Positions 1 through 9,123 of a stretch of DNA of 64,000 bases are shown one piece after another. The number at the start of each line of letters is the position of its first letter. The stretch's first letter is position 1. The stretch is from Microbacterium hydrocarbonoxydans (GTDB taxonomy: Bacteria; Actinomycetota; Actinomycetes; Actinomycetales; Microbacteriaceae). The notes beneath the pieces were generated by a model. The model ran no database searches. It was not told the origin of the DNA and was given only the letters and a program-made list of their open reading frames with translations. Made by a program: the position numbers and the translations under genes. The stretch spans positions 62,001 through 126,000 of the forward strand of contig NZ_JAMBOY010000005.1 in assembly GCF_023715885.1 (NCBI RefSeq), given 5' to 3'.

Positions 1-11
1 TCGCTGCGCGC

Positions 12-40
12 CTGAGTCGGCCATCGGTCCCACGACTCAG
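12..40. terminator. weak hairpin at the 3' end of the enoyl-CoA hydratase gene
   Basis: An 8-bp inverted repeat, CTGAGTCG at 12-19 and CGACTCAG at 33-40, overlaps the stop codon of the minus-strand gene. It could be a terminator, but there is no clear T-run and the sequence to the left is too short to judge. Confidence 0.3.
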
Positions 41-813
41 CGGTTCTGGAAGTCGGGAGCGCGCTTCTCGCGGAAGGCGGCCATGCCCTCCTTCTGGTCG
101 GCGGTGTCGAACAGCGCGGCGAACGCCCGCTTCTCAAGCGCGAGGCCGTCGGCGAGCGACGTCTCCATCGCGGCATCCAGGGCGGCCTTCGCCGCGTACA
201 GGGACGGCAGCGACTTCGAGGCGATGGTCTCGGCGAGCGCCGCGGCCTCATCGAGCAGATCGGATGCCGGGACCACGCGCGACACGAGACCGGACCGCTC
301 CGCCTCCTCGGCGCCCATGAAGCGACCGGAGAGGACGAGTTCGGCGGCCTTGTAGTAGCCCACCGCGCGGATGAGCCGCTGCGTGCCCCCCATCCCCGGG
401 ATGACGCCGAGGTTGATCTCCGGCTGACCGAACTTCGCGGTGTCGGCGGCGAGGATGATGTCGCACATCATCGCGAGCTCGCATCCGCCGCCGAGGGCGA
501 AGCCCGACACGGCCGCGATCACGGGCGTCTTCACCGCGGCGAACTCGTGCCAGATGCCGAAGTGGTCCGTCTCGAGCATCTCGTCGCCGGACATGCCCTC
601 CATCTCCTTGATGTCGGCTCCGGCGGCGAACGCCTTCTCCGAGCCGGTGACGACGATCGCCCCCACGCCGTCGTCGAGGTCGAACGCCTGAGCCGCGGCC
701 GTGATGTCCTCCGCGAGCTGGGAGTTCAGGGCGTTCAGCGCCTGCGGCCTGTTCAGGGTGATCCACCCGACCCGCCCGCGCTGCTCGACCAGGATCGTCT
801 CGTACTCGGTCAT
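37..813 (-). CDS. enoyl-CoA hydratase (crotonase family)
   Basis: Hydrates 2-enoyl-CoA esters; in this operon the likely substrate is methacrylyl-CoA from valine. The protein is 258 residues, the usual length for the family. The crotonase core is complete, with an oxyanion-hole region [10 protein letters not shown] near residue 64 and the two catalytic glutamates at E112 (GGGCELAMM) and E132 (GQPEINLG), spaced 20 apart as in the rat enzyme. The chosen start is the ATG at 813 (MTEYETI); longer in-frame readings run through the repeat upstream and show no homology. It is the last gene of the mmsA operon but is separated from mmsB by a repeat pair that may act as a terminator. A 3-hydroxyisobutyryl-CoA hydrolase is less likely, since those are longer. 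Confidence 0.93.
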   Translation of the reverse strand: MTEYETILVEQRGRVGWITLNRPQALNALNSQLAEDITAAAQAFDLDDGVGAIVVTGSEKAFAAGADIKEMEGMSGDEMLETDHFGIWHEFAAVKTPVIAAVSGFALGGGCELAMMCDIILAADTAKFGQPEINLGVIPGMGGTQRLIRAVGYYKAAELVLSGRFMGAEEAERSGLVSRVVPASDLLDEAAALAETIASKSLPSLYAAKAALDAAMETSLADGLALEKRAFAALFDTADQKEGMAAFREKRAPDFQNR

Positions 814-866
814 GAGGGCCCTCTCCGTCGTAGTCGTTCCAGTATCTCGGTGTCGGCGCACCCGAT

Positions 867-955
867 GGTCGTTGAGCGAGGGAGCGCAGCGACCGAGACG
901 AAACGTCGTAAGCCGCTCTCGCCGCGTTTCGTCTCGCTTCGCTCGCTCAACGACC
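867..955. repeat. extragenic palindromic repeat pair, GGTCGTTGAGCG family
   Basis: Two inverted copies: one on the plus strand from 868 to about 905, and one on the minus strand reading 955 to 925. Each runs from GGTCGTTGAGCG through a GAGCG/GAGACG stretch to GAAACG. The pair can form a long stem. The minus-strand copy provides the last two codons (GGT CGT) and the TGA stop of mmsB. Related copies lie near 20723, 22331, 25175 and 36214. Confidence 0.85.
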
Positions 956-1843
956 GGGGCTCCCGTCGCGAATGTCGGTGATGATGCCGGAGAAGTCCCG
1001 GCCGGCGCCTTCACCGGCGGCGAACGCGGCGTACAGCTCCTGCGCGAGGCGTCCCATACGAGCATCCGTCGAGGTCTGCTCGATCGCCTGCAGCGCGAGG
1101 CCGAGGTCCTTCGCCATGAGCGCCCCCGCGAACCCGGGCCGGTAGTCGCGGTTCGCGGGGCTCGTCGGCACGGGTCCCGGCACCGGGCAGTTCGTGGTGA
1201 TCGACCAGCACTGCCCGGAGGCCTGCGACACGACGTCGAACAGCGCCTGGTGCTCGAGTCCGAGCCGCTCTCCGAGCACGAACGCCTCCGCCACCGCGAT
1301 CTGCGACACCGCGAGCACCATGTTGTTGCAGACCTTCGCCGCCTGCCCGAGGCCCGGGCCGCCGCAGTGCACGATGCGCTTTCCCATGACCTCGAGCAGC
1401 GGCAGCGCGGCGGCATAGTCGTCGTCGGACCCGCCGACCATGAAGGCGAGCGTCCCGTTCTCGGCCCCGACGACACCACCCGAGACGGGGGCGTCGATGT
1501 TGCGGTGCCCCGCGGCGAGCGCGAGCGCATGGGCGGCCCGTGCCTCGTCGACGGCGATGGTCGACGACTCGATGAACAGCGTCCCGGGTCGTGCGGCGGC
1601 GAGCAGCTCGGTGCGATACGCGTCGAGCACGTGCTTCCCCGCGGGGAACATCGTGATGACGACGTCGGCGGAGGCGACGGCATCCGCTCCGCTGACGGCG
1701 ACGGGGATGCCGGCGGCTTCCGCGGCCGCGATCGCCGCCGGCACGACGTCGAAGCCGTGCACCCGGTGCCCGGCTGCGACGAGGTTGCGGGCCATCGGCA
1801 GGCCCATGTGCCCGAGCCCGAGGAACGCGATGCGCGTGCTCAC
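947..1843 (-). CDS. mmsB: 3-hydroxyisobutyrate dehydrogenase
   Basis: Oxidises 3-hydroxyisobutyrate to methylmalonate semialdehyde with NAD+, a late step of valine degradation. The 298-residue protein has an N-terminal Rossmann motif (GLGHMG, residues 9-14), the DAPVSGG substrate loop (117-123) and the catalytic lysine K170 in [10 protein letters not shown]. It starts with GTG at 1843, overlapping the acyl-CoA dehydrogenase stop as GTGA, which indicates translational coupling. The C-terminus is odd: the final Gly-Arg-stop is encoded by the extragenic repeat (GGT CGT TGA), so the native 3' end was probably replaced by the element. Function is well supported by motif and by mmsA next door. Confidence 0.94.
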   Translation of the reverse strand: MSTRIAFLGLGHMGLPMARNLVAAGHRVHGFDVVPAAIAAAEAAGIPVAVSGADAVASADVVITMFPAGKHVLDAYRTELLAAARPGTLFIESSTIAVDEARAAHALALAAGHRNIDAPVSGGVVGAENGTLAFMVGGSDDDYAAALPLLEVMGKRIVHCGGPGLGQAAKVCNNMVLAVSQIAVAEAFVLGERLGLEHQALFDVVSQASGQCWSITTNCPVPGPVPTSPANRDYRPGFAGALMAKDLGLALQAIEQTSTDARMGRLAQELYAAFAAGEGAGRDFSGIITDIRDGSPGR

Positions 1844-3045
1844 GAGGCGCTCCGCGTCGCGTTCACGCCGCCGCGCTGCAGGGTCGCCGACCCCGAGGCC
1901 CGCAGCATCTCGCGTCCGACGATCAGCCGCATGATCTCGTTCGTGCCCTCGAGGATCTGGTGCACGCGCAGATCTCGCACGACCCGCTCGATGCCGTAGT
2001 CCTGCAGGTAGCCGTAGCCGCCGTGCAGCTGCAGTGCGCGGTTGGCGACGTCGAAACCGGCATCCGTCGCGAAGCGCTTGGCCATCGCGCAGCGCATGGT
2101 CGCATCGGGCGCGTGCTCGTCGACCGCGCGGGCGCCGTCGCGCACCATGAGGCGAGCGGCCTGCAGGTCGGTGCGCATGTCGGCGACCTGGAAGAGGATC
2201 GACTGCTTCTCGGCCAGCGGCTCACCGAACGCGACCCGCTCGTGCACGTACTGCACGGCTCGATCGAGCGCCCACTGCGCGCCACCCAGCGAGCACGCCG
2301 CGATGTTGAGGCGTCCGCCGTTGAGCGCCGACATCGCGATCGCGAAACCGCGTCCTTCCTCACCGAGGAGAGCGGATGCCGACACCCGCACCCCGTCGAG
2401 GATCACGGGCCTCGTGGGCTGGGCATGCCAGCCCATCTTCTTCTCGGGCGGTCCGAAGCTCAGCCCTGGCGCGTCGCCCGGCACGAGGAACGCGCTGATC
2501 CCGCGGGCTCCCGGCTCACCGGTGCGCGCCATGACGACGTACACCGCCGCCTCGCCCGCGCCGGAGATGAACTGCTTGACCCCCGTGAGCACGTAGTCGT
2601 CGCCGTCGCGCACAGCGCTCGTCGCGATGTTCGCGGCATCCGATCCCGCCCCCGGCTCGGTGAGGCAGTAGCCGCCGAACTCCTGCATGGCGGTGAGCTG
2701 CGGCAGCCAGGCCGCACGCTGCGTTCCATCGCCGTAGGTGTCGATCATCCACGCGACCATGTTGTGGATCGAGATGTAGGCCGCCACCGCGGGGTCGCCC
2801 TTCGCGAGCTCCTCGAAGATCGCGACGGTGTCGGCGCGGCTGAGCGCGGTGCCGCCGAACTCCTCGCGCACGTAGATGCCGCCGAGGCCGAGCTCACCCG
2901 CCTTCTGCAGCGACTCCCGCGGGAAGAGGTGCTTCTCGTCGCGTTCGGCGGCGAACGGCGCGAGCTCGGTGTCGGCGAACTCGCGGACGGCGCCGATGAT
3001 CGCCTCGCGCTCCTCGGCGGTGGTGACGGTGATGGTGTCGGTCAT
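1840..3045 (-). CDS. acyl-CoA dehydrogenase (isobutyryl-CoA dehydrogenase by context)
   Basis: FAD-dependent dehydrogenation of a short branched acyl-CoA; the neighbours (mmsA, mmsB, enoyl-CoA hydratase) point to isobutyryl-CoA to methacrylyl-CoA. The 401-residue protein has the usual order of helical N-domain, beta-domain (YCLTEPGAGSDA near 132) and C-terminal domain, with the catalytic base in the QILEGTNEIM motif (E366). The start is the ATG at 3045 (MTDTITV); upstream in-frame sequence lies within the mmsA region. It is 22 bp downstream of mmsA and overlaps mmsB by 4 bp. A 2-methylbutyryl-CoA preference cannot be excluded from sequence. Confidence 0.93.
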   Translation of the reverse strand: MTDTITVTTAEEREAIIGAVREFADTELAPFAAERDEKHLFPRESLQKAGELGLGGIYVREEFGGTALSRADTVAIFEELAKGDPAVAAYISIHNMVAWMIDTYGDGTQRAAWLPQLTAMQEFGGYCLTEPGAGSDAANIATSAVRDGDDYVLTGVKQFISGAGEAAVYVVMARTGEPGARGISAFLVPGDAPGLSFGPPEKKMGWHAQPTRPVILDGVRVSASALLGEEGRGFAIAMSALNGGRLNIAACSLGGAQWALDRAVQYVHERVAFGEPLAEKQSILFQVADMRTDLQAARLMVRDGARAVDEHAPDATMRCAMAKRFATDAGFDVANRALQLHGGYGYLQDYGIERVVRDLRVHQILEGTNEIMRLIVGREMLRASGSATLQRGGVNATRSAS

Positions 3046-3067
3046 GATCGTGTCCTCGTGCCGGTTG

Positions 3068-4570
<1,503 letters not shown>

Positions 4571-4592
4571 TGTGCGATGTCCCTTCGGGCCG

Positions 4593-4616
4593 TCATTGGC
4601 ACAATGCGAGTGTACT
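4593..4616 (-). promoter_or_regulatory. candidate promoter/operator of the mmsA operon
   Basis: On the minus strand TACACT (complement of 4611-4616) resembles a -10 box. The inverted repeat CATTG-GCA-CAATG (4593-4605) sits where transcription would start, 23 bp before the mmsA ATG, so it could be an operator. No regulator gene is adjacent, so the assignment is tentative. Confidence 0.4.
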
Positions 4617-4812
4617 TCGGCATCCGACCAATTACTAGGGCATCCATCTATCGCAGAGTCGGCTCTGGCGGGATTCCACGCTCGTTCACCGGCCGGACAC
4701 CTCGGTCGAGTACAACTGCAGATGCGCGGACACATCGACTCAGACCGGATCGGGTAGTCAGGTCATCCGCGCTCACGGTGAGCATCCGCTCCCGTCGCGG
4801 TGTCATCACCGC

Positions 4813-4848
4813 GAAGACCCCCGCCGAATCGGGTCGGCGGGGGTCTTC
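4813..4848 (+). terminator. rho-independent terminator hairpin with no upstream gene
   Basis: A 13-bp perfect stem (GAAGACCCCCGCC at 4813-4825 and its complement at 4836-4848) with a 10-nt loop, followed by TT. It points rightward, but no plus-strand gene lies between it and the divergent mmsA start. The 4617-4812 stretch holds no convincing ORF or tRNA, so the RNA it ends is unknown. Confidence 0.6.
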
Positions 4849-4872
4849 TTCATCCGGCGCTGGGACCGAGCT

Positions 4873-4895
4873 TTCGAATCGCCTGAATTGCAGTT
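4873..4895 (+). repeat. left flanking repeat, core TTCGAATCGC
   Basis: A 23-bp copy (TTCGAATCGCCTGAATTGCA plus GTT) that matches 5974-5996 at 22 of 23 positions in the same orientation. The two copies are 1101 bp apart and bracket the gene at 4989-5963. Confidence 0.8.
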
Positions 4896-4942
4896 TCCTG
4901 GCCTTGGATTCACTATTTGAGCGATGTGAAAAGACCGTGGCC

Positions 4943-4951
4943 TGTGGATAA
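4943..4951 (-). promoter_or_regulatory. TTATCCACA (DnaA-box-like) upstream of the winged-helix/nuclease-like gene
   Basis: TGTGGATAA at 4943-4951 is the exact complement of TTATCCACA and ends 37 bp before the ATG. The same nonamer lies 58 bp before the paralogue at 61972. Role unknown. Confidence 0.6.
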
Positions 4952-4988
4952 CCCCGCCACCACGAGAACGCCGTGCCAGCGTGCCGTT

Positions 4989-5963
4989 ATGAGTACTGAC
5001 GACGAACCTCTCGGCCCCCATGACGACGCCTTCTCCGTGCACATCGCACGGCTCGAGGGCGCCAGCCGCAGCGAGCTGCGACGTCGCGCACTGGCCGCGC
5101 CCTTCCACGGCGTGCGGATCGCGCGCGACGCACCGAACGCCTTCCACGACATCGAGGACCCGTACGAGCGGCAGCGCCTCTGCCGTGTGGAATGCGCGCG
5201 CATCTACGCGGTCCGCCTGCACTCCGGCCACTTCTTCAGCCATACGACCGCAGCATCGATCTGGGGCGCTCCGCTGCCGCTGGAGTTCGCGGACACCGGC
5301 GGCATCGCGGAGTACGCCGAGCTTCCCCTCCACGTCAGCGCGTCAGGACACGTGCCCTTCCCTCGCGCGGTCGGCGTCACCGGCCACCGGACGCTGTCGA
5401 GCATGACCGCCGTGCAGGAGCATCGGGGGCTCAGGGTGACGTCGCCGTCGGCGACCTGGGCATCGCTCGGCGCACTGTCCGTGCCGAACCTCGTCGCGCT
5501 CGGCGACTACTTCTGCAGAGTCTGGCGGGCGGGTCACGGTCGCAGAGACGTGGGTCGACCACCGCTCGCGGACGTCGAGCAACTGCAACGCGCGATGGAG
5601 GCGGGTCGTCGTCGCGGCGCCGCGCGGCTTCGGGCCGCCCTCGACCTCATTCGCACCGACGCGTGGTCGCCCCGCGAGAGCCTCGTCCGCTGCATCCTCA
5701 TCGACGCCGGACTTCCCGAGCCTCAGCTGAACGTCGACGTCTGCGTGGGCGGACGATTCCTCGCCTGCGTGGATATGGCATACCCCGCGCAGCGCGTCGC
5801 GATCGAGTACCTCGGCATGCTCCATGACGAGAGATGGGCGGCCGATGTCGAGCGCCTCGCCGCCCTGCGAGCCGCGGGGTGGACCGTGATCGAGGTCACC
5901 GCTCCCCTCCTGCGTTCCCCGGAGACTCTCGTGCGCCGGGTCGCCGCCGCACTCCGACGCTGA
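4989..5963 (+). CDS. AbiEi-type winged-helix protein with C-terminal PD-(D/E)XK/DUF559-like domain, copy A
   Basis: 324 residues, clearly homologous to copy B at 61972 along its length (shared FFSHTTA/FFSHQTA, LVALGDYxCRVWR, GRRDVGRPPL, DxWSPRES, AALRAAGWTVIEVT). The N-terminal ~150 residues look like the AbiEi antitoxin/winged-helix region; the last ~100 resemble Vsr/DUF559 nucleases, with an Asp in CVDMAYP and a Glu in VAIEYLG, although the usual E-x-K/D is E-Y-L. Start chosen at ATG 4989; an in-frame ATG at 4917 would place the DnaA-box-like site inside the gene. No toxin partner is adjacent. The gene stands alone, flanked on both sides by TTCGAATCGC repeats. Activity is unproven; it may be a DNA-binding protein only. 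Confidence 0.75.
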   Translation: MSTDDEPLGPHDDAFSVHIARLEGASRSELRRRALAAPFHGVRIARDAPNAFHDIEDPYERQRLCRVECARIYAVRLHSGHFFSHTTAASIWGAPLPLEFADTGGIAEYAELPLHVSASGHVPFPRAVGVTGHRTLSSMTAVQEHRGLRVTSPSATWASLGALSVPNLVALGDYFCRVWRAGHGRRDVGRPPLADVEQLQRAMEAGRRRGAARLRAALDLIRTDAWSPRESLVRCILIDAGLPEPQLNVDVCVGGRFLACVDMAYPAQRVAIEYLGMLHDERWAADVERLAALRAAGWTVIEVTAPLLRSPETLVRRVAAALRR

Positions 5964-5973
5964 GCCTTGACCG

Positions 5974-6032
5974 TTCGAATCGCGTGAATTGCAGTTCTGT
6001 CGGGTCGAAAGCTGCAAGTCAAGCGATTCGAA
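5974..6032. repeat. right flanking inverted repeat, core TTCGAATCGC
   Basis: A forward 23-mer at 5974-5996 and an inverted 23-mer at 6010-6032 match at 20 of 23 positions and can form a hairpin just after the copy A stop codon and just before the 3' end of the convergent thiolase gene (6048). It may double as a bidirectional terminator. Confidence 0.8.
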
Positions 6033-6047
6033 AGCGAAAGGCCGAGG

Positions 6048-7235
6048 CTAGAGACGTTCCACGATCATCGCGTTCGCCATGCCGCCGCCCTCGCACATGG
6101 TCTGCAGCCCGTAACGGCCACCGGTCGCGTCGAGATGATCCACAAGCGTGCCGAGCAGGCGCGTACCCGATGACCCCAGCGCGTGTCCCAGCGCGATCGC
6201 CCCGCCGCGAGGGTTGAGCTTCGCGGCATCCGCCCCGGTCTCGGCGGCCCATGCGAGCGGCACCGACGCGAACGCCTCGTTCACCTCGTATGCGTCGAGG
6301 TCGTCGATCGACAGCCCGGCGCGATCGAGGATCCGCCGCGTCGCGGGAATCGGCCCGGTCAGCATCATCAGCGGGTCGTCGCCCACCACGGCGAAGGCGT
6401 GGAACCGCGCCCGCGCCGTGAGTCCCAGCTGGTCGGCGCGCTCCGCGCTCATGAGCAGCGCCGCCGAGGCTCCGTCGGTGAGCGGCGAGGAGTTACCCGG
6501 CGTGATGCGCCAGTCGAGTTCAGGAAAGCGCTCGGCGAGGGCATCGGTGCGGAACGCCGGCGGAAGGCCGGCGAGAGCGGATGCCGTCGTCCCCGCTCGC
6601 ACGGTCTCGTCGCCGCGCGCCTCGGGCGCCTCGTCGACGGAGATCACGGTGCGGTCGAAGAACCCATCCTCCCAGGCGGCGGCCGCCCGGCGGTGCGACT
6701 CGGCCGCGTACGCGTCCAGTTCCTCACGGCGGAGCCCCCACCGTGCCGCGATGAGCTCGGCCGAGACGCCCTGATTGACGAGCCCGTCGGGATACCGGGC
6801 GCGCAGGCGCTGCGACATCGGGCTCCCGGCGACCGACGCCGACGATCCGAGCGGCACCCGGCTCATCGACTCCACGCCGCCGACGATCACCGCGTCGTAA
6901 GCTCCGGCCATGATGCCCTGCGCCGCGGCATGGACGGCCTGCTGACTCGACCCGCACTGCCGGTCGATCGTCGCCGCAGGGACCGTCTCGTCGAATCCGG
7001 CGGCGAGCACGGCCTGGCGCGCGATGTTCGACGACTGCTCTCCCACCTGGCTCACGCAGCCGAGCAGCACGTCGTCGATCTGACGCGACTCGAGGCCGCT
7101 GCGGTCGAGGATCGCGGCGAGTGCTCCGGCGGCGAGGTCGACGGGGTGCACGCCCGACAGCATCCCGCCGGGCTTGCCGCGGCCGACGGGCGTGCGGACG
7201 ACATCGATCAGGACGGCTTCGCTGCGCGTGCTCAT
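6048..7235 (-). CDS. acetyl-CoA C-acyltransferase (thiolase II family)
   Basis: Degradative or biosynthetic thiolase acting on 3-ketoacyl-CoA. 395 residues, normal length. The nucleophilic cysteine is C94 (DRQCGSSQQA), the second-domain histidine H351 is in GAIALGHALG, and the C-terminal cysteine C381 is in MCEGGGMAN; NEAF is present near residue 315. ATG start at 7235. It is a single-gene unit, convergent with the copy A gene, with no other beta-oxidation genes adjacent. Chain-length specificity cannot be read from the sequence. Confidence 0.93.
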   Translation of the reverse strand: MSTRSEAVLIDVVRTPVGRGKPGGMLSGVHPVDLAAGALAAILDRSGLESRQIDDVLLGCVSQVGEQSSNIARQAVLAAGFDETVPAATIDRQCGSSQQAVHAAAQGIMAGAYDAVIVGGVESMSRVPLGSSASVAGSPMSQRLRARYPDGLVNQGVSAELIAARWGLRREELDAYAAESHRRAAAAWEDGFFDRTVISVDEAPEARGDETVRAGTTASALAGLPPAFRTDALAERFPELDWRITPGNSSPLTDGASAALLMSAERADQLGLTARARFHAFAVVGDDPLMMLTGPIPATRRILDRAGLSIDDLDAYEVNEAFASVPLAWAAETGADAAKLNPRGGAIALGHALGSSGTRLLGTLVDHLDATGGRYGLQTMCEGGGMANAMIVERL

Positions 7236-7271
7236 GCCCTCATTCTCTCCCCGCCGGAGGGGCGCGGCGCC

Positions 7272-7430
7272 TCAGTCGGCGGGCAGCGGTGGGCGGGAGA
7301 AGATGTGGCGGGGCTTGACCGAGCGGGACCGCGAGGCCCTCGCCGGTTCGTCGGCCGACACGGACTCTTCCGTGCGGGAAAGGGTCGGGCGTCTGTCTGC
7401 GTCCTGGTCGGACGAGGGATGACTGCTCAT
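7272..7430 (-). CDS. possible small basic protein, 52 residues
   Basis: A short ORF (start MSSHPSSD at 7430, or MFDPYGRG at 7454) in the 360-bp gap between the thiolase and the monooxygenase-domain gene. It is Ser/Arg/Pro-rich with no recognisable domain and no strong ribosome-binding site. It could be spurious. Apart from this and a TAGAAT -10-like box at 7514-7519, the gap shows nothing else. Confidence 0.3.
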   Translation of the reverse strand: MSSHPSSDQDADRRPTLSRTEESVSADEPARASRSRSVKPRHIFSRPPLPAD

Positions 7431-7595
7431 GCCCCGACCGTACGGGTCGAACATGTACGCGCGTTCAGGTTCGCACATCCGAGGGTTCGGGCGGGGCGCC
7501 GCGGCATCCGAATTAGAATCGACGGGCGCCCGCACCCCGGCGCTCCCCCGTTCCGATGTGCCCGCGATCCGGGCCGCACCCTGCGAGGCTCCGTC

Positions 7596-8180
7596 ATGTC
7601 CAGTGAAGCGATCACCGTCTCCATCCGCCGCGAGGTCGACCCCGCGCGCATCAGCGAGACCACGGAGTGGGTGCAGCGCGGCGTCAACATGGCGAACACG
7701 TACCCGGGGTTCCTCGGATCCGGATGGGTGCGCGCCGGCGCCGATTCGCACGTGTGGCACATGCTGTACCGCTTCGCCGACGAGGAGACGCTGGTCGCAT
7801 GGGAGGACTCCGCCGAGCGCGCCGCCTGGCTGGCCACGGGCGAGGGCCTCGTGCTCAGCGAGCGCTCGCGCCGCCGCAGCGGCATCGAGGGATGGTTCGA
7901 CGAGCCGGCTACCGGATCGGTGACCGTGCAGACCGCCGAGGGCACGGCATCCGGAGCCATCGTGAAGGCTCCCCCGCGGTGGAAGCAGGCGGTGTCGATC
8001 TGGCTCGGCTTCTTCCCCGTGAACCTTCTCTTCACGTACGCCATGAGCCCGATCCCCGGCTGGAACGAGCTGCCGATCTGGCTGCGCGTGCTCGCGACGA
8101 CCCTCGTGCTCACGCCGATCATGACCTACTGGGTTCTGCCCTGGGTCACGCGCTCGCTGCGGCACTGGCTCGCACGCTGA
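7596..8180 (+). CDS. antibiotic biosynthesis monooxygenase-domain protein with two membrane segments
   Basis: 194 residues. Residues ~5-95 form an ABM ferredoxin-like domain (ISIRREVD-type start, PGFLGSGWVR, WHMLYRFADEE). The C-terminal half has two hydrophobic helices, near 147-165 and 172-192, so the protein is probably an inner-membrane protein with a cytoplasmic ABM domain. ATG at 7596 chosen because the longer open frame upstream is the antisense shadow of the thiolase. It converges on galM with a 19-bp gap. Proteins with this architecture are common in actinobacteria, but the substrate is unknown. Confidence 0.8.
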   Translation: MSSEAITVSIRREVDPARISETTEWVQRGVNMANTYPGFLGSGWVRAGADSHVWHMLYRFADEETLVAWEDSAERAAWLATGEGLVLSERSRRRSGIEGWFDEPATGSVTVQTAEGTASGAIVKAPPRWKQAVSIWLGFFPVNLLFTYAMSPIPGWNELPIWLRVLATTLVLTPIMTYWVLPWVTRSLRHWLAR

Positions 8181-8199
8181 CGCTCTCGCGTCACCGCTC

Positions 8200-9123
8200 T
8201 CAGAGGGCGCGGATGCGCCAGGATGCCGCGTGCGCAGCGCCCGGCTCGAGCACGACGAGGTCGGTGCCGGAGGTGAATGCGCCCGGCGGGCAGGTCATCG
8301 GCTCGACCGCGAGTCCGAGCCGGTGCGTCGACGGCACCTCGGGGGTGTCCGCCGTGTGCACCTGCACCCAGCGGCAGCGCTCGTCGAAGCTGATCGCGAC
8401 TCCCGAGCCGTCGTCGGTCGTGACCTGTACCTCGGCGATGCCGTCCGTGCGGGCGAGGCCGGTGAAGGCGTGGTCGATGAAGACGTCGTCGATGCGGTGT
8501 GCGATGCGGAAGTCCCACTCGGGATGCCGGGTCAGCTGTTCGACAGCCACGGGGCTCAGCCGGTCGGGCGTCACCGTGAGGACCTCGGATGCCGGAAGGC
8601 TGAGTGTCCAGTCGTCCACCCGCTCGGCGGGGCCGGCCACGAGGTACGGATGCGGTCCTGTGCCCCAGGGCGCGGCGTCCGCCCCGAGGTTCCGCGCCGT
8701 CACCGTCTGCTCCAGCCCGTCGGCATCGAGGCGGTACTCCACCTCGACCTCGACGCGGAACGGGTACCCCGCCTGCGGTTCGATCACGGCCGCGAGCACG
8801 ACTCGGTCGTCGATCACGAGCCGGTCTTCGAACTCCGTCCAGGCGAGGAGCCCGTGCAGCGCCTGCCCGCGCGCGGGCTCGGTGAGCGGCAGCTGGTGCT
8901 CGACGTCGCCGAAGCGGTAGCGGCCGTCGACGATGCGGTTGGGCCACGGGGCGAGCGTCGCACCGCGGTAGGCGGGCCGCACCTCGTCGGCCTCGAACGG
9001 CATGACGAGGTCGCGGCCGTCGAACGTCAGCGTGCGCAGCGTCGCTCCGACGCTCGCGACGTCGGCTTCGTAGCCGTGGGCGGCGAGGCGCAGCTGACGT
9101 CCCGACCTCGGTACGGTCGCCAT
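8200..9123 (-). CDS. galM: aldose 1-epimerase family protein
   Basis: Interconverts sugar anomers; here presumably alpha/beta-L-arabinose before isomerisation. 307 residues, slightly short for GalM but typical of the actinobacterial group. Family motifs are visible: LAPWPNRI near 66, HGLLAW, the catalytic histidine in GTGPHPYL and the catalytic glutamate in GLAVEPMTCPPGAF. Start at ATG 9123, overlapping the araA stop by one base (TGATG), so it is the last gene of the araDBA operon. The symbol is by family; arabinose specificity is inferred from the operon. Confidence 0.88.
   Translation of the reverse strand: MATVPRSGRQLRLAAHGYEADVASVGATLRTLTFDGRDLVMPFEADEVRPAYRGATLAPWPNRIVDGRYRFGDVEHQLPLTEPARGQALHGLLAWTEFEDRLVIDDRVVLAAVIEPQAGYPFRVEVEVEYRLDADGLEQTVTARNLGADAAPWGTGPHPYLVAGPAERVDDWTLSLPASEVLTVTPDRLSPVAVEQLTRHPEWDFRIAHRIDDVFIDHAFTGLARTDGIAEVQVTTDDGSGVAISFDERCRWVQVHTADTPEVPSTHRLGLAVEPMTCPPGAFTSGTDLVVLEPGAAHAASWRIRAL

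Noticed and set aside
4571-4988. Possible tRNA or small ORF before the terminator at 4813
   Set aside because: No cloverleaf, T-loop (GTTCGA-type) or ORF with ribosome-binding site and plausible codon use could be found in the 418-bp gap.
4989-5963. AbiE-type toxin-antitoxin pair
   Set aside because: No AbiEii-like nucleotidyltransferase is encoded beside either copy, and the C-terminal domain is nuclease-like instead.
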